DNA of 64,000 nt, from positions 24,049,383 through 24,113,382 of the forward strand of contig CM026421.1 in the NCBI GenBank assembly GCA_014871385.1, read 5' to 3'. Numbering within the stretch: position 1 is the first letter of the stretch; each line of letters starts with the position of its first letter. A program made the position numbers and the translations under genes. Below are positions 1-12,685 of this stretch, in pieces. The notes below the pieces were generated by a model. It ran no database searches, was not told the DNA's origin, and saw only the letters and a program-made list of their open reading frames with translations. The stretch is from Ceratodon purpureus (taxonomy: Eukaryota > Streptophyta > Bryopsida > Pseudoditrichales > Ditrichaceae).

Positions 1-1390
1 TAAATTCAACCAGAATACCTAATAGTTGGGAGAAATTTTAGGGTCCAGTCCAAAACGGGCCGCTTAAAACTAGGTTTTCTTTTTAAAAAAAATCTTGAAA
101 CATGTTCATAATCAAACCACCACTCAAATTCCAAAGAGACCCATCTCAAAAAATATACCAATTTTACAAGGGCAACCTCTAAAAATTACAAAGACAAACT
201 TCAATGTTTTCAGTAATTTTTGAATTACTTCTTTCAAAATTTGTCAAAATTTGAGATTTTGGATTTTTTCAAAAATAATTTCGCTCAACAATCAAAAACT
301 TATAAAGGCACCTAACCACCGTTTATTTTTTTCCAAAACCAAGTATACGTAACATCATGCATGTTTTACTACATCAACGTTTTCAGACCTGCTTCTAGAA
401 AACAATTTTTATGATAGCCAAAAAAAGGAATGAGTCTCTCAAATTTTCCATGGAGGTACTGAACATGATTACCTGCATGGAAAAAAATATGGGAAAAATG
501 TTTGTGCTAACAATCTTCAACTCCCCCTTTTTACCATTTTGACTATGTCATTCGGCCAATGCCCAGAAAAAGTTTTGCTGCAACTTTGAATATTATAATC
601 TCTAAGATGGTAAGCATCCAAAGGCTGAAAATTTTATCAGTGCTTCTAAAGAAGGTAAAGTACAAGATCTTATAATTGGATGTCAAAAAAAGAAAAATCA
701 TTAGGTTCAAATTGTCGTTTCTACAAGGTGGTCAATAATCAATGTTTTGGAGGTTTTGAGACCCAAAACATGCTTGGGCACTCAGGGGTTAAACTCCCAT
801 GGTCGGGAACAAAAAAATATTAAACAGAAATAAAATAAAAAAAATCAATCGTTATAGAGCTCTGTTACCCAATTCGATCTTAAAGGAATGGAAGTTCCCT
901 TTTTTTAATTGTAACAGTTTTTATAGTTGAATTTTTTATCTGTACCGATTTCTGTATCAGTACCAGTTTCTATACTTGTTGAATTAATTTTTTCCATTCT
1001 GATTGCGAACATAGATTCTACATTGCAAGTTTGCTTACGCATACAATTGGGCATTAGAAAATGGAAATTAAAATAAATTGGGGGAATACAATAACCGGAT
1101 TTGATCCTCTAGAATTGTCATCCGTATTCTAAAAACTAAAAAAATAAATAAAAATAAATAAGTACAGTTCTCCACAACTCTTAAAGTTTCGAGACCGGGA
1201 CTTTAACTAAACTGGAGTTACGCAAATAGACACTCTATTTGTGAGTTCGCATGCAATCAACTGTTGCGAACTGTTGTTGGTTGCATGCCGCAAGATCATC
1301 GACTACACATTCCAGGTAACAATCATATATACTACCTCTTGTATTGTGAACAGTCTATATGCATAGGTTGAAAATGCGATTTCTGTTGCA
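1..1390. other. AT-rich sequence, no gene seen
   Basis: I see no convincing coding stretch, RNA gene or terminal inverted repeat here. The sequence is AT-rich with several A and T homopolymers. It precedes the small plus-strand gene at 1391 and may be the flank or interior of a transposon extending off the window. Confidence 0.5.
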
Positions 1391-1867
1391 ATGGCTGATT
1401 CTAAGCTTGACGCTCTTGTGCACGCTGCCAGAGAGTTTCAAGACGCACAATGGTCGAGGTCGGTATCAGAGCAGGAGATGAGGAATCTCCGGGAGGAGCT
1501 TAATGCGGTTGGGGTTGTACGGATGCGGCAGCAATTCCTAGAGGCACGGAACAGGTATCATCGGGAGCTAGATGTGCTTGCGGAATTGTTGAGCAGACTC
1601 AGGAACCCTCGTTTTGCATACTCTCTTGATGACACGGAGAGAGCGATTACGGAGCAGGTACATGAAGTCACCTCCGCTAGGTTGAGAAAGGTTGCTGCGA
1701 ACCAGCAGGCATTCCGTGCACGGGAGCGAAGAGATGTTCTCCAAGAGATGATAGTCCTACAATCTGCTAGGTTGGAGCAAGACAAGTCTGTAGAAAGAGA
1801 AGCTTTGGCAAAGTGTCATTTGCCTGTGGTAGAGTTCGTAAAAGCTATAGTGGATTCACTTTCTTAA
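1391..1867 (+). CDS. Hypothetical 158-aa coiled-coil protein
   Basis: This is an intact ATG-to-stop frame of 158 codons. The protein is almost entirely helix-forming, rich in Arg, Glu, Gln, Leu and Ala, with heptad-like spacing over roughly residues 10-130, so a coiled coil is likely. It has no signal peptide, membrane segment or Cys/His cluster, and I do not recognise a family. The start follows an untranslated stretch and reads MADSKLDALV. The gene points toward the minus-strand gene at 1972-2556 and ends about 100 bp from it, so the two converge. Given the transposon-rich surroundings it may be an accessory gene of a mobile element, but that is inference. Base composition is less AT-rich than the flanks, which supports it being real coding sequence. 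Confidence 0.5.
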   Translation: MADSKLDALVHAAREFQDAQWSRSVSEQEMRNLREELNAVGVVRMRQQFLEARNRYHRELDVLAELLSRLRNPRFAYSLDDTERAITEQVHEVTSARLRKVAANQQAFRARERRDVLQEMIVLQSARLEQDKSVEREALAKCHLPVVEFVKAIVDSLS

Positions 1868-1971
1868 ACCACATGTGATTTCCGGTAGTATTACCGTACA
1901 TGAATCAAGTTTTCACCTTGCGACCAGAAACTCTGACTTTCCGGTATTCTACATCTATTTGACTATTTCAT

Positions 1972-2556
1972 TCAGATCGTGTGCCATTTTCTTTTTCTTG
2001 CCTTTGCCTCTAAGTAACGATTGCTTCGCCTCCTATATTCACTATACTTGTCCCTCCAGTGACACGGGAGATTCATGCAATCTGCGTAAATGGTATCCAA
2101 ATTTTCATTTGGCCCGAATTCGGAGTCGTCTACTGGTTGCTGGAGAAGAAACTCTTCCCATGTCAACTTTAAGTAGGGAATATCACGTGACTCGAGCACC
2201 ATTCGAAGGTGAGCCTGGTACCTTGTCATCTTGTCACGGAAATCGTCATCCTGGCCTCCACGATCCTCATTGTTGATGTTCCGCACCTCCGATGAACAGC
2301 TTGGAATGTCAGGGGGGAAAACGTCGTTGGACTCCGAAGCTGCAATGTCCTCCAATCCAAACGTCTGCGGTGTCGTGGGAAAAACGTCCTCTGTAGATAC
2401 CACAAGGTCGGCGCTATCAGTATAGTTCCTCTCATATGCGGTATCCCGAGAGGAAACATTGAGCGAATCTTCGTCAGCGAGTGTCTTCTTCCCCAACCGA
2501 GTGTCTTCAGGTTGCTCCCGCCCTTCAGATGACATGTTGCAATCTGAATCAGCCAT
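1972..2556 (-). CDS. Hypothetical acidic protein, 194 aa (probably a 3' exon)
   Basis: The reading frame begins at an ATG (2556) that directly follows an AG in a splice-acceptor-like context, so upstream non-coding or coding exons are possible. Residues 1-100 are acidic and Ser/Thr-rich, as in a disordered region. Residues about 105-194 are richer in aromatic and basic residues and look folded, ending in a basic Arg/Lys cluster. I do not recognise a domain. The protein begins MADSD, resembling the MADSK start of the neighbouring plus-strand gene, but the rest is unlike it. It may be an accessory or captured gene in the CACTA-rich region to the right. Confidence 0.4.
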   Translation of the reverse strand: MADSDCNMSSEGREQPEDTRLGKKTLADEDSLNVSSRDTAYERNYTDSADLVVSTEDVFPTTPQTFGLEDIAASESNDVFPPDIPSCSSEVRNINNEDRGGQDDDFRDKMTRYQAHLRMVLESRDIPYLKLTWEEFLLQQPVDDSEFGPNENLDTIYADCMNLPCHWRDKYSEYRRRSNRYLEAKARKRKWHTI

Positions 2557-3518
2557 CCTAAGCACAGAAATACAAACACCTTAATCATAAATCAACAAAC
2601 AACCGCGAAGAATAATGACAATTGTTCTACAGAATACACATGCCCTTATAGCTTGTTCGTAGCGCATGCAAAGCGTGCAAAAAACAAAATGTACTCCCAC
2701 TTAACCAAACAACACTCTAGCCTAGTCTGTGATCATCTCGTACTGGGACAATCCCTACGATTCAGCAGGCCTATTATCTTTGATTTTTTTGCAGATTTTT
2801 AGGGGAGATCACATTGATATGAAATTGCATATGTTCGTTCTAGTTCTACTTAGTCAGAACTGGCTGAAATGTCAGGATATATGGATACTCGTCTCTTTCA
2901 AGTGAAATAAGAACGGTGTATATAAATACAAAATCCATGAATTAACTAATCTGAAGTTTGAACTTTCAAGACGCAAGACTGTTGGTGACACTAATAATGA
3001 TCAGAAGTTATGAAGTGACATTTGCCGGTGTTTATTTGATATGCCATACTGAGAACTAATTGAATAGTAACAGAATTTGACAAAAGTTTAAACCATCCTG
3101 AAATTTAGACCATTCCAAAATTTAGACACTATTCTACCGTGAAAGCAAATCACAGATAATCGAGGACATTGTTGTGCAAATATCATTTCATCTCACTGCA
3201 AGGTAATTATAGTAGTCTTCGTCTGAAAAGACACCCACTAATGCAATTATGCAACACAAATTACACAATCATTTATGTATCTTCATTTATTTTTATTTTT
3301 ATTTTCATTTTTTATTTTTGTTTTATAATGTTTTTTTTAAAATACGACTTATTTACGTTGTATTTTATAATGTTTTTTTTTTCTCATTTTTGTATCTCAT
3401 AATACAAATGAATGAGTGTATGAACTATTACTCTCAAGAAGCATAATGTACTTTACAACATCTAATAATGGATTAACTTAAAAAATGTTGGCATTGTAAA
3501 TGCGTTGAGTAATTCAAT

Positions 3519-3622
3519 TTTCTCTTTTTTTCTATTTTTTTTTTCTTCTTTTTTTCTCTATCTCTTCTTTCTTTCTTTCTTTCTTTCTTCTCTCTCTTTT
3601 TTTTTTTTTTTTTTTTTTTCCT
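3519..3622. repeat. Pyrimidine (T/C) tract with (CTTT)n core
   Basis: About 100 bp consist of almost uninterrupted T and C, including five or six CTTT units around 3566-3588 and a T-run near 3599-3619. It is a simple repeat. Confidence 0.85.
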
Positions 3623-4099
3623 TCTATTTTTGAGACAAACGGTGTAGTTCTCTTTAGATACTATCAAATAATTGATACCATTGCCCCAGTTATGGATATA
3701 TGTATAAACCAGTGCTTTATTAAACTTGGCAAGGGTGGACATTACCATAAATCAGTGGCCTCAGAATAGACATTTACTTCAACAATTATCGTATGATCTA
3801 CACAATGGTGATCTAAATAGAAGTTCAAGTTTTCTCTATTTTTTTGTTGATAAATTTGTATTCATGATTTCAATATATTCAGATTTTTTTGTAGAACACA
3901 TTACACAACATCAGATAAAAGAGTTGTCATTTCTAAACAAATTTAGTTTTGCTATAGAACGTATATTTTATCGTACACACTCCTACAAAACTTTAAGCTA
4001 CTTAAAGCAAATGGCCTTACATACTTCAATTAACATTACACACATGGTAATTAAAGATGTGAATATGTATGTATATATATATATCCATGGACTAGCTAT

Positions 4100-4266
<167 letters not shown>

Positions 4267-4516
4267 GCAGGTGAATGATATAATTTTGATAAATTAGTGG
4301 AGTCAAAATTGAGAATGCATCATTGACGTTCACATGGTAACAGAGAATGCAATGTGGAAATTAAAACTTGAAAATCTAGATTCTAAGCACACATTGTGTG
4401 GATGTTGTTTTAGATGAAAATATGGGGTTTTCTATTTAACAAAACACAAATTTCATTACAGCAATAATTTCCTTTGTATACAACCTATTTTTTTGTGAAA
4501 TAATAATTTCTAAGCA

Positions 4517-7500
4517 TTAACCTTCTAAAGTCGGAAAATCTTCTATATCAGGTGGGTTTTCATCGTCGCTGAATGTTTCTTCTTCTTCACTTTCAGATTC
4601 CTGCTCTATATTCAATGGTTGGCTAAATGTAGATATGTATCTTCGTCGATATGTAATTATACCTTCGTCATGATCCGATTGGACTTCGTCACTTGTCTCA
4701 TCATGTGATTCTTCATCAGATTCAGTCCCTACATCCAACTCTGGTTCTGACTCTGCCTCCACTCCAGTGGGAACATCTTCTACTGTTCCGCCTTCCTCGT
4801 TGTTTCGGGGAATCCTCGGACGAATCTTTCTAACATCTGTATCCACAACCAATAACCACTGGGGATTAAGTCGGTCTTCGACCACAAATACTTGATTCGC
4901 ATCCTCCGGAAATACAAACGGTTCGTGGTAAGGGCGGTTGTCTGGCATAAAATTCCTTGCCTGGATACGCAGCAATCCACACTCATCGTCTACATAAGTT
5001 GTACTGGCCCTATTTTCTTGGACATTGTTGTTCCACCATTTACCCTTGAGTAGAACAACTTTTATAGAGTCGTAGTTTAATCTCACAATGTCTTCGATCT
5101 GTCCAACAAACTCAACCTTCCCGAATCCTAGATCAAAATAACTAGAGATGTAGGAATCTGCGAACGGTTTGCCCACATCTCGTTTTGCAATACGGAAATG
5201 TCTTCCGTTCGACATCATGCCTGTTAGTAAATCAAATAATTAGCAATAGCATTCATTTAAGCAAAACAGACTATTAAAATTACTTGTTAAAAAGTTAGTT
5301 CATTCTGTGAAACAACTAATTTCCAATCTAATTTTTTTAATACCTAGTGGAAATTTAAAAGATGTTTAATTGACCAGACTGACTGTCCACATAAAATAAT
5401 ATATATTACTGTTTGTAGTTTTACATTATAACAAGGGACTGTAGTAAGTAAAACTGAACAAGGTTTGTGTGCAATGTGTTCACAAGTACCTGAGAATAAA
5501 TCGGCCTTCGCATTTGGCCCTCGACTGATGTCATAGATTTCAGGGCTTATCGTTTCACCTTCTTCCACAGCATTGCGTACAGCCTTCTCCACCCAGATGC
5601 GGAATGGGTCCAAATTGGGATCTGATTCCTTTGCCCTATTATAACGCTCTTGCCATCCGGCCATTGATGGATGGTTTTTGAGTACAAAATTATGTGCCTG
5701 CTCACGGTAGATTCTTGTCATGACTTTGACACTACTCGCTTTCGGTAGATGATTACCTGTTTACATACTCTCATCTTCATCCGTCCAAGCAAGATCCCAA
5801 TGTGGATCAATTTCTGAGACAAACTCAGCTGCGTACTTCATTGCTTCATGCGTTATGTATCCTTCAGCAATAGATGATTCTGGCCGCGCCATTTGCCGCA
5901 CCCAACCTTTGAGAACCTTCATGTATCTTTCAACGAAATACATCCATCGAGGTCTAACTGGACCTGCCCATAATAGTTCCTTAGGTAAATGTACAATCTC
6001 GTGAGGCTGGATGTCAAAAAATTGAGGTGGTAAGTGCATTTCCATCATGGTTGCCAACTCGGCGGCTTCTTCTTCGAAACCGGGCATATCAACAATCTTT
6101 ACCTCTTTCAAACATAACTTTTTGAAGAATCGAGACAAACGATACACAGTCTCTCGAATACCACGAGTAAGTGTGCCCCTTATAGCAATGGGTAGTAAGT
6201 CATGCAATATATTGTGCCAATCATGTGTCTTCAAACCCACCATCTTCTTCTCGCTAATCTTGTAAGCCAGAGAAGACCCGTAATTTGTTGGAAAATGGAT
6301 TTTTTTTAATGTTGCAAGTACCACTTTGTATTCAGTGCTTGACCATACCCATGGGGCATTCGCATAGATGAATATAGGATTTCCTTCTCTATCAACAGCA
6401 TCAATACTTCTGGGATGTAGTTCTTTCATCATTCCTCGTGCTTGCAATTCTTGTCTCACCGCCAGCGAATCTGATTTCGCCCCTTTTTCATTTGAAAGAG
6501 TCTTCATAAGGGACACAATTATATTTTTTTCGATGTGCATAGGATCTAGAAGGTGTGGAAGCAATAAATCCTGCAAAAAATAGACATGGTTAGATTTTTC
6601 CATGTAACACATAAGGTTGGAACAAAGAATGGAAGATGAAATAAAAATTGAATTATATAAAAAAATTATATGAAATCCAAAAATCTGCTTGAGACAATAG
6701 AATTTCATGTACATTTTTAAATCGGATATGTGTGCACAAGGAAACTGGGAGGTAATAAATGAACAGACAAATTATAATGATCCAAGAAAGGACAAGAAAA
6801 GGGAAAAGAAAAAAAGGGCAGAACAAATCAAAAGAGAACATAGTAAGTCTAGGGTTTGTCTAGCATACGCTCGTATTGAACCTATGTATACTCAATTTCT
6901 TGAATATAAAAATAAGCATTTTCATCAATATACTACAAAATTAAAAAAAAATTTAAAAAGAATAGAAATAAAAATTCAAAAAATTATTAATAAGGAGAGA
7001 AGAGAAAATCAAAACGGACTTCACACTTACAAGTTCTTCTTTTTTAGTTTTTGAAAATAAGGAACAACGCAATGCTAAAATGTGTTATGCAACTCTTCAG
7101 ATTAAACATTTTTATGCGAAATACAACCAGCATAAAATATGTAATTTTGAGGCAGTCAAAAATAAAGAATTTAGAAAATTATAAAGCTATGGCAAAAAGA
7201 GTAGGGTTGATTTCCAAAATGAAACAGGACCATGCTGAAACGAGTTATATACATGTTCAGATTAGACATTCCTCTCTAGAAGAACCCACCCAAAAGTAAG
7301 TAAACAATTAAAAAAAGAAATGAGAAAATTAAAGTAAAATAAAAAGGAGGGGTGGAGGCTGTAAGGAGTGTTAGGGGAGCCCGGGAGAAGAATTGAAGAA
7401 AATTTTTATTTTTAAAAATCTTTGAAACGATGGAATGTGTAATTGGGATATATACCTTGAAATATGGTAGACGGTAAAAACTCGATAGGAAGTTTATTCT

Positions 7501-9172
7501 ACTTTTATTAGGCGCAATTTCTCCACGCTGTACATGTTCCCATTGAGTCATCCAAAATTGTCCATTGGGCCTTATAGGAGCAATTCTTGTCTCTGGCTTG
7601 TTATTCCAATATTTATCATATCTTCGGCTCCTGAATTCATGATTTGGAGGTAGAAACCTCCGAGCACCCATGTAGATCACTTTCTTAAGAAACTTGCTAC
7701 GTCCTTGAGTTTGAATTCCATCAGGTCCACAAGGTGGACACCCATGATTACCGCCAACTGTTAATCCTGAACATAATCCATACCCTACAGAAAAAATTTA
7801 AAAAGAAAGTTGAGTGTTAACCTAAATCATTTCAGATAAAAGGACAGTTATGTTTCAATCTTTACAGTGAATTTAGAAGATAAACATGGATATGATGTCA
7901 TAATATAGCCGATGGCATACCTGGCCAATCATGAATAGTCCACAATAAAGCTGCCTTCAGTGTGAATTCAGTTCTTCCACCAGGTGCTGAGGAATCATGG
8001 GCGACTATGCCCGTGTTGTGTAGTTCCAGAAGCTCATCAATCAATGGTTGCATATAAATATGCATATTCTTAACTTTCTTCTTTCCTGTACATACACTCT
8101 CAAGCATTACCAACAACGATGTGTTCATCGGAAAAAAGAACACGATGGCGGATGATACATTTGAAATTCTAACACAAAGCATTAAAAACGCACTTAAAAA
8201 ATATAGTAAATCGACACAAGATTATAAGTCTATACAACATGATCAACCACAAGTACAAGATTGAATTGTGAGAGTGTGTGTTTACCAGGAATCAGAACAG
8301 TAAGGAGTAAATTCTGGGCCTTTATGGCCAACTCCGGCGGGAGATTGTACATGATCAATACAACGGGCCATGTAGAATGGGAAGCAGAATTGCTCCCAAA
8401 TGGATTGAATCCATCCGTCGCCAATCCAAATACAATGTTGCGACAATCTTCTAATATAAAAGGACAAAGTTCCTCCAATCTTTTCCATGCTAACCCGTCT
8501 TGAGGATAACGTAGCCACCCATCGTTACTTCGGTTGTTATCGGCCCACTGCATCAACTTAGAATACTTTGGACTTTTAAATAGAGCAACAAGACGAGGGG
8601 TAATTGGAAAATAATGCATTTTTTTCTGAGGTACGGTTTTAGATTGAAGGTCACTGCGATATCTGGGAAGCTTACAGTCTTCTAATGGACACCGCGTAAG
8701 TGCACCGTTGACACGTCCATAGTACAAAAAATTATCACATGGACATGCGTCGATGGTCTCATAATCGAAGCCAACTTCACGAATGACCCTTCTTGCTTCC
8801 GCTCGACTGGGAGGCATGTTGTTTTGGATGACATTACCTTTTGAATCCCGCCCACTCGGTGCAACATGGTCACGCATTGATTTAAAAAGAGAATCCAATG
8901 TCCGAGACTTTGTTCTTTGCCTGCCAGCTGAGATACCTTATGATGAACGTCAGTCTACTTTCCTTTGATCCAGTATATGTTGGAGTTGACGCTTGTTGTT
9001 CAAGATATGTTGTGCCTTCTATAGGTCCCCTTTCGAGATCTATGTCAAACCCTGCACGTTCCATTTGATGAATAATTTCGTGACATATTTCAACAGGCTC
9101 ATCATCCTCTCCCCATCTGTCACCCAATCCATCTTCATGTTGATTTGGTCTCTGGGGACACAAAGAATTCAT
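4517..9172 (-). pseudogene. CACTA (En/Spm) transposase: Tnp2 - DUF4218 - DUF4216, broken
   Basis: In CACTA elements this protein is the TNPD-like transposase acting on the CACTA termini. Reading right to left, plausible exons are about 9145-8286 (Tnp2 start, with motifs such as IDACPCDN and LATDGFNPFG), 8085-7921 (YMQPLIDELLEL, ALLWTIHDWPG), 7784-7456 (GNHGCPPCG, YMGARRFLPPNHEFRSRR), 6570-5490 (LLDPMHIEKN, then DUF4218) and 5220-4517 (DUF4216 with an acidic tail). The GT-AG junctions agree in phase. Two lesions are visible. The frame is lost near 8895-8900, where one frame ends in SDIGFSF-stop and the next resumes with LDSLFKSM. A TAA at 5761-5763 interrupts a frame that otherwise continues for over 80 residues. 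It is probably a dead or non-autonomous copy unless mRNA processing differs from my reading. Confidence 0.88.
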
Positions 9173-10378
9173 TTAAAATTTTGAATTAGACAAGTTATTT
9201 GGAAATTGACAAATACCAATTTGTCTTGAACGTGTTATTCAAAAGTTAGTTTAATGCAACACATACAATTCAATCTGATAACATAGCGCATGCTCATCAG
9301 ATAAAAAAATGATACTTTAGCAATATTGAAATATGTATGTAATCATTTAACCTTCGTAGCCTAAGACACACCTAGTGCCAAGTACCCTAGTTCTAATGGA
9401 AATCATACACATCAAAGTCACTGTGATAAGTAACAATGAATTGTTCTTGAATCATCACATTGATCCATGAGCATATCTAAGAGAATTATGACCTGCATTA
9501 GAAGCAGGGATGCTGTGTTTACAATCATTATCTAGTAAGTGAAGTGAATTTTTCAAGGGACAGGACAGTACTGGCACGGGTCAATTTCATTTGGAGTGGC
9601 CAATAAATACTGCAGTAATGCATAATGTATGGTGGTTAACCTATGTGTAAAAAAATGAGATGAGGGGATTATTTTTAAGTACCGTCTCAGGGGGTCGATC
9701 AGGGGGCAAGTTTTGACTTGAGGAACCAGTTCCCTCATGCTGGAGGCCATATTTTCGAAGACCTTCATAATACTCCGCCTAAATTGTGATTGAATTCCAA
9801 TAAAAAATTTTAGTTAATGTAAATGAAATCTAAAAATAGTATGGATCAGAATCACATGATACAAAGTATGTACAGACGTAACTACTAACGATTACGGATT
9901 TCCCAGGTTCCCAAATGTATTAGGGATTTCCAGATTCTAATCTCTGGTTTAATAGATAGCAAGTAGTAAGAAACCTTGCAACAGACAATTTCTTGATGAT
10001 TTTCAAATGTACACATCATAGAATTTTTGTAAGAATTTTTAAAACCTTTGATAAACTAAGTATTCATATATAGAAATATTAGTATAAAAACATACGATAT
10101 ATACATATATTTATACTCAATATTGTAATTATGTATACCTGCTGACTTGTCTCTAATATTTGATTTATGTTGCAAGTCATTGAAAAAAATAAAATATGAA
10201 TTAATAATAAGAAGCAAATAAAACCGAATAAACATCTATATATATGTATATATGTGTGTATACATACATATATATATATATGTAGATATATATATATATA
10301 AATAAATTATTAAACACAGTAAAAAAATAAAATAAAAATACAATTTATATGTTTTGGTAATGAAGTAGTGTTACTTAC
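9173..10378. other. Intron-like interval of the CACTA transposase gene
   Basis: AT-rich sequence lies between the 5'-most exon (10684-10379) and the Tnp2 exons. A short open frame around 9553-9768 on the minus strand may be an additional exon, but I cannot join it with confidence. Simple TA-rich tracts lie at 10230-10310. Confidence 0.4.
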
Positions 10379-10684
10379 AATGTATTTATGACCAATGAGA
10401 TGTAGGCGTATGTGGTTTTTAACAGTTGACCAAAGACACTTTCTTGGCTTGTTTTTCTTTTCACACCTTCTACATGGACAGACGATGTAATATTCAACTT
10501 CAGAGGTTATACCTCTCCTATTATTTTTCCTCCGCTTCCCCCTCCTCCGTTCTCCACCCTCTTCATTTCCGCTGGAAGTTCGCATTGCAGCATCTTCAAT
10601 AGGCGCTCCTGAACGAACAGCCGCCTCTATATCAACTGCAACATAATTATCTGCAGCGTCTACGATTCTAGAATTCCGAGGCAT
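10379..10684 (-). CDS. 5' exon of CACTA transposase (transposase-associated zinc-binding-like domain)
   Basis: The frame starts with an ATG at 10684 and ends at a good donor (ATT|GTAAGT), coding for about 102 residues. The first half is variable, followed by a basic RRGKRRKNNRR stretch. Then comes a motif with CPCRRC, a second basic segment, and a W-x6-H-x3-H pattern ending in IRLHLIGHKY. This matches the layout of the N-terminal transposase-associated domain preceding Tnp2 in plant CACTA proteins (CPC..C ... V..HL..+GF/KY). It lies upstream and in the same orientation as the Tnp2 exons, so I assign it to the same gene. The exact exon chain between 10379 and 9172 is unresolved. Confidence 0.6.
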
Positions 10685-10702
10685 CTTCAACGTGCGTAAC
10701 AC

Positions 10703-11266
10703 ATATGTCTACAAGGTTAGAAAAAAGAATTCAACGTTAAAACCCTTAACCGATCGCAATATATGTTGTAATTAGAAATATATTTTGTAACTTAGCTTTG
10801 CGATTCTTAGATATCATATGTATTGAAAAATGACCTTATATATCTTATGTGAATCAATTGGACAACTGCACATGTCTAATAGATTAAAGTAAAAGCAATG
10901 AAAAAAAGTAATAGTCAAAGTTTAGTTACCAGGATCGGGAGTGGGACTGAGATGACGTAGATGTGTTGGAGTTTCCTCGTGGCAAGTCATCAGCATCCTT
11001 CGCGGAGATTGACGGTGCCCCGAGTCACCAAGTGCATGCTGTGCACAGAAATCGTAGCATCAGTTTCTACACTACTCTCCTTCGACGACGACCTGAGGCG
11101 AAACTTGGTATACATCATCCTAGCCTCTTACATGTTTGCAATAGAAGATGAACCGTTAGTTAGAGGAGAGGTGGAGTCGCAAGGGTCGAGTTACTCGTTT
11201 CCTTATTGTGTTTCAGGTCCGTAACCAGTTGCAGGAGTTTAGAAGATAGGTTGACGGTGTTCCTTC
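10703..11266. promoter_or_regulatory. Divergent intergenic region between two element genes
   Basis: About 560 bp separate the start of the minus-strand transposase gene from the plus-strand charged ORF beginning at 11267. The genes point away from each other, so the interval may hold two promoters. I could not pick out a definite TATA box or other motif. Confidence 0.3.
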
Positions 11267-12685
11267 ATGGCCCCAAAGCGGAGGGAGACCGAGCGTCTAC
11301 CAGGGGAAGGTGGAGTCTCTGGATGTCAAGGTCAGAGCAGTGGGCGGCGAGGACAGGGTAATCTAAACTCAAAGAAGATGAAACTCGGAGTGGAGGTGCG
11401 CAAGCAGAAACTACGTGAAGGTGCGTTTCATGGAGGAGAGGATTTTGTCGACGTAGAACAAGCTGCTGGCGCCGACACTTCAGTAGTCGATGGAGTGCAA
11501 CATGTTGCCTCACATGCAGAGTCTGAAACAAACCCATGCGAGAAAGGAAACTCTGGTAAGAGAAACCTAGACCCTCTTGTCGTTGAATCTCATGCGGACG
11601 TGGATGTTTCCTCACGCAATGCAGAAAGCCCTCGAAACACAGGTCTCGATGACGACAATTTGAGTGAGGGTCGTATGTTCACAGGCTATGGTGCCGGAGC
11701 AGAACGACAACAAGAAAAAGGGATACGGCATCATGATGGTGGTGAGGAAGATGTTGCTGGAGACTTACAGGATGCCGTAAACCCTAACCGTGAGACTGAG
11801 TATAGTAATTAGCATCGCGTCGATGCTCTCATGAGCAACTTGACTGATGAGGAGCGCGCGATTTTGCTGACAAAACATTCTGTAGCACCAGACCCTAGGG
11901 TGAAAGAGGGAGGACGCCGATCCAGCAGCGGTAGTCGGGAAACGCACAAGGCCAGGGAGAAGAGGAGCGCTCCCATACTTTCAGGTAAAAGAGTTCATGG
12001 ATCGGAGGGTATGCAAGTGGAAATTCCCGGCGCATTCAATGACACTTCAGACGCTCCTAGTGAACATCAGCAGCGGAGGTCGACTACAGGACCAGGGGAA
12101 GCGCATGCACGTAATGGCCCGACCGCAAGTGGAGACGACACTTTTTTAAATGCTGCGAGAGTCCGGGCGGAAGCTGAGCTCAGAGTGCAGGAGCTCCGCA
12201 AGATGCTGGAGGAGGCACAAGCCGCGATGTTGACAGCAGATGAGGGAAACGCCTCTGCAGGTACCCCCGGAGATCGCCGAACAGAAAAAGATGGTAAGAG
12301 TGGGAGTAACAGAGGGAAGGATTTAGAGTCGCTCATCTCTGAGAGCGAAGACAGAAGGGAGAGGAAGAGGAAAAGGACTGCTCAGCTGAAGAAGTCAAGA
12401 AGACGAAGGTCAGACATATCAGACGCAATATGTAGTGCTTTGGGATTTGGGGGGACGCAGGGATCTGCAGGTGGGGACGACTGGCCTCTTGTTCATGCAT
12501 TAGGAGCAGTTTGGGGTCTCCAACGGGCCTTTTCCATGCTTTCCGTGCCAAAGTTTTGGGCATGCCCGTGCACTTTACCTGCTGGCACCAACTGTGCCAG
12601 CAGGTCGCCAAAAGCGAGCCAAATCGCGAATGGGGGGGTCCGGCCAATGGTCGCGCAGGAAGGCTTCCCTCCCCCGCGCGTGTAG
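11267..12685 (+). pseudogene. Charged, disordered ORF interrupted by an in-frame TAG
   Basis: A single plus-strand frame starts at ATG 11267 and runs to 12685 with one internal stop, TAG at 11810-11812. The frame on both sides is the same (11831 is in register) and has the same composition: very rich in Glu, Arg, Lys, Ser and Gly. The part after the stop includes a helical segment (about 12160-12245) and a basic RKRKRTAQLKKSRRRR nuclear-localisation-like stretch near 12365-12410. No domain is recognised. By position it could be the 5' portion of the TnpA-like gene whose C-terminal exons lie at 18137-20458, but 5.5 kb separates them and I cannot show a splice path. The TAG may instead fall in a short intron. 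Confidence 0.4.
12578..12604. repeat. Perfect 11-bp inverted repeat with 5-nt loop
   Basis: CCTGCTGGCAC at 12578-12588 is the exact reverse complement of GTGCCAGCAGG at 12594-12604, separated by CAACT. It contains the CTGGCA/TGCCAG core of the GCTGCCAGC motif that recurs over the next 5 kb. Confidence 0.8.

Noticed and set aside
8905..8922. GT...AG pair that could bridge the two Tnp2 frames
   Set aside because: The implied intron of about 16 nt is far too short to be spliced.
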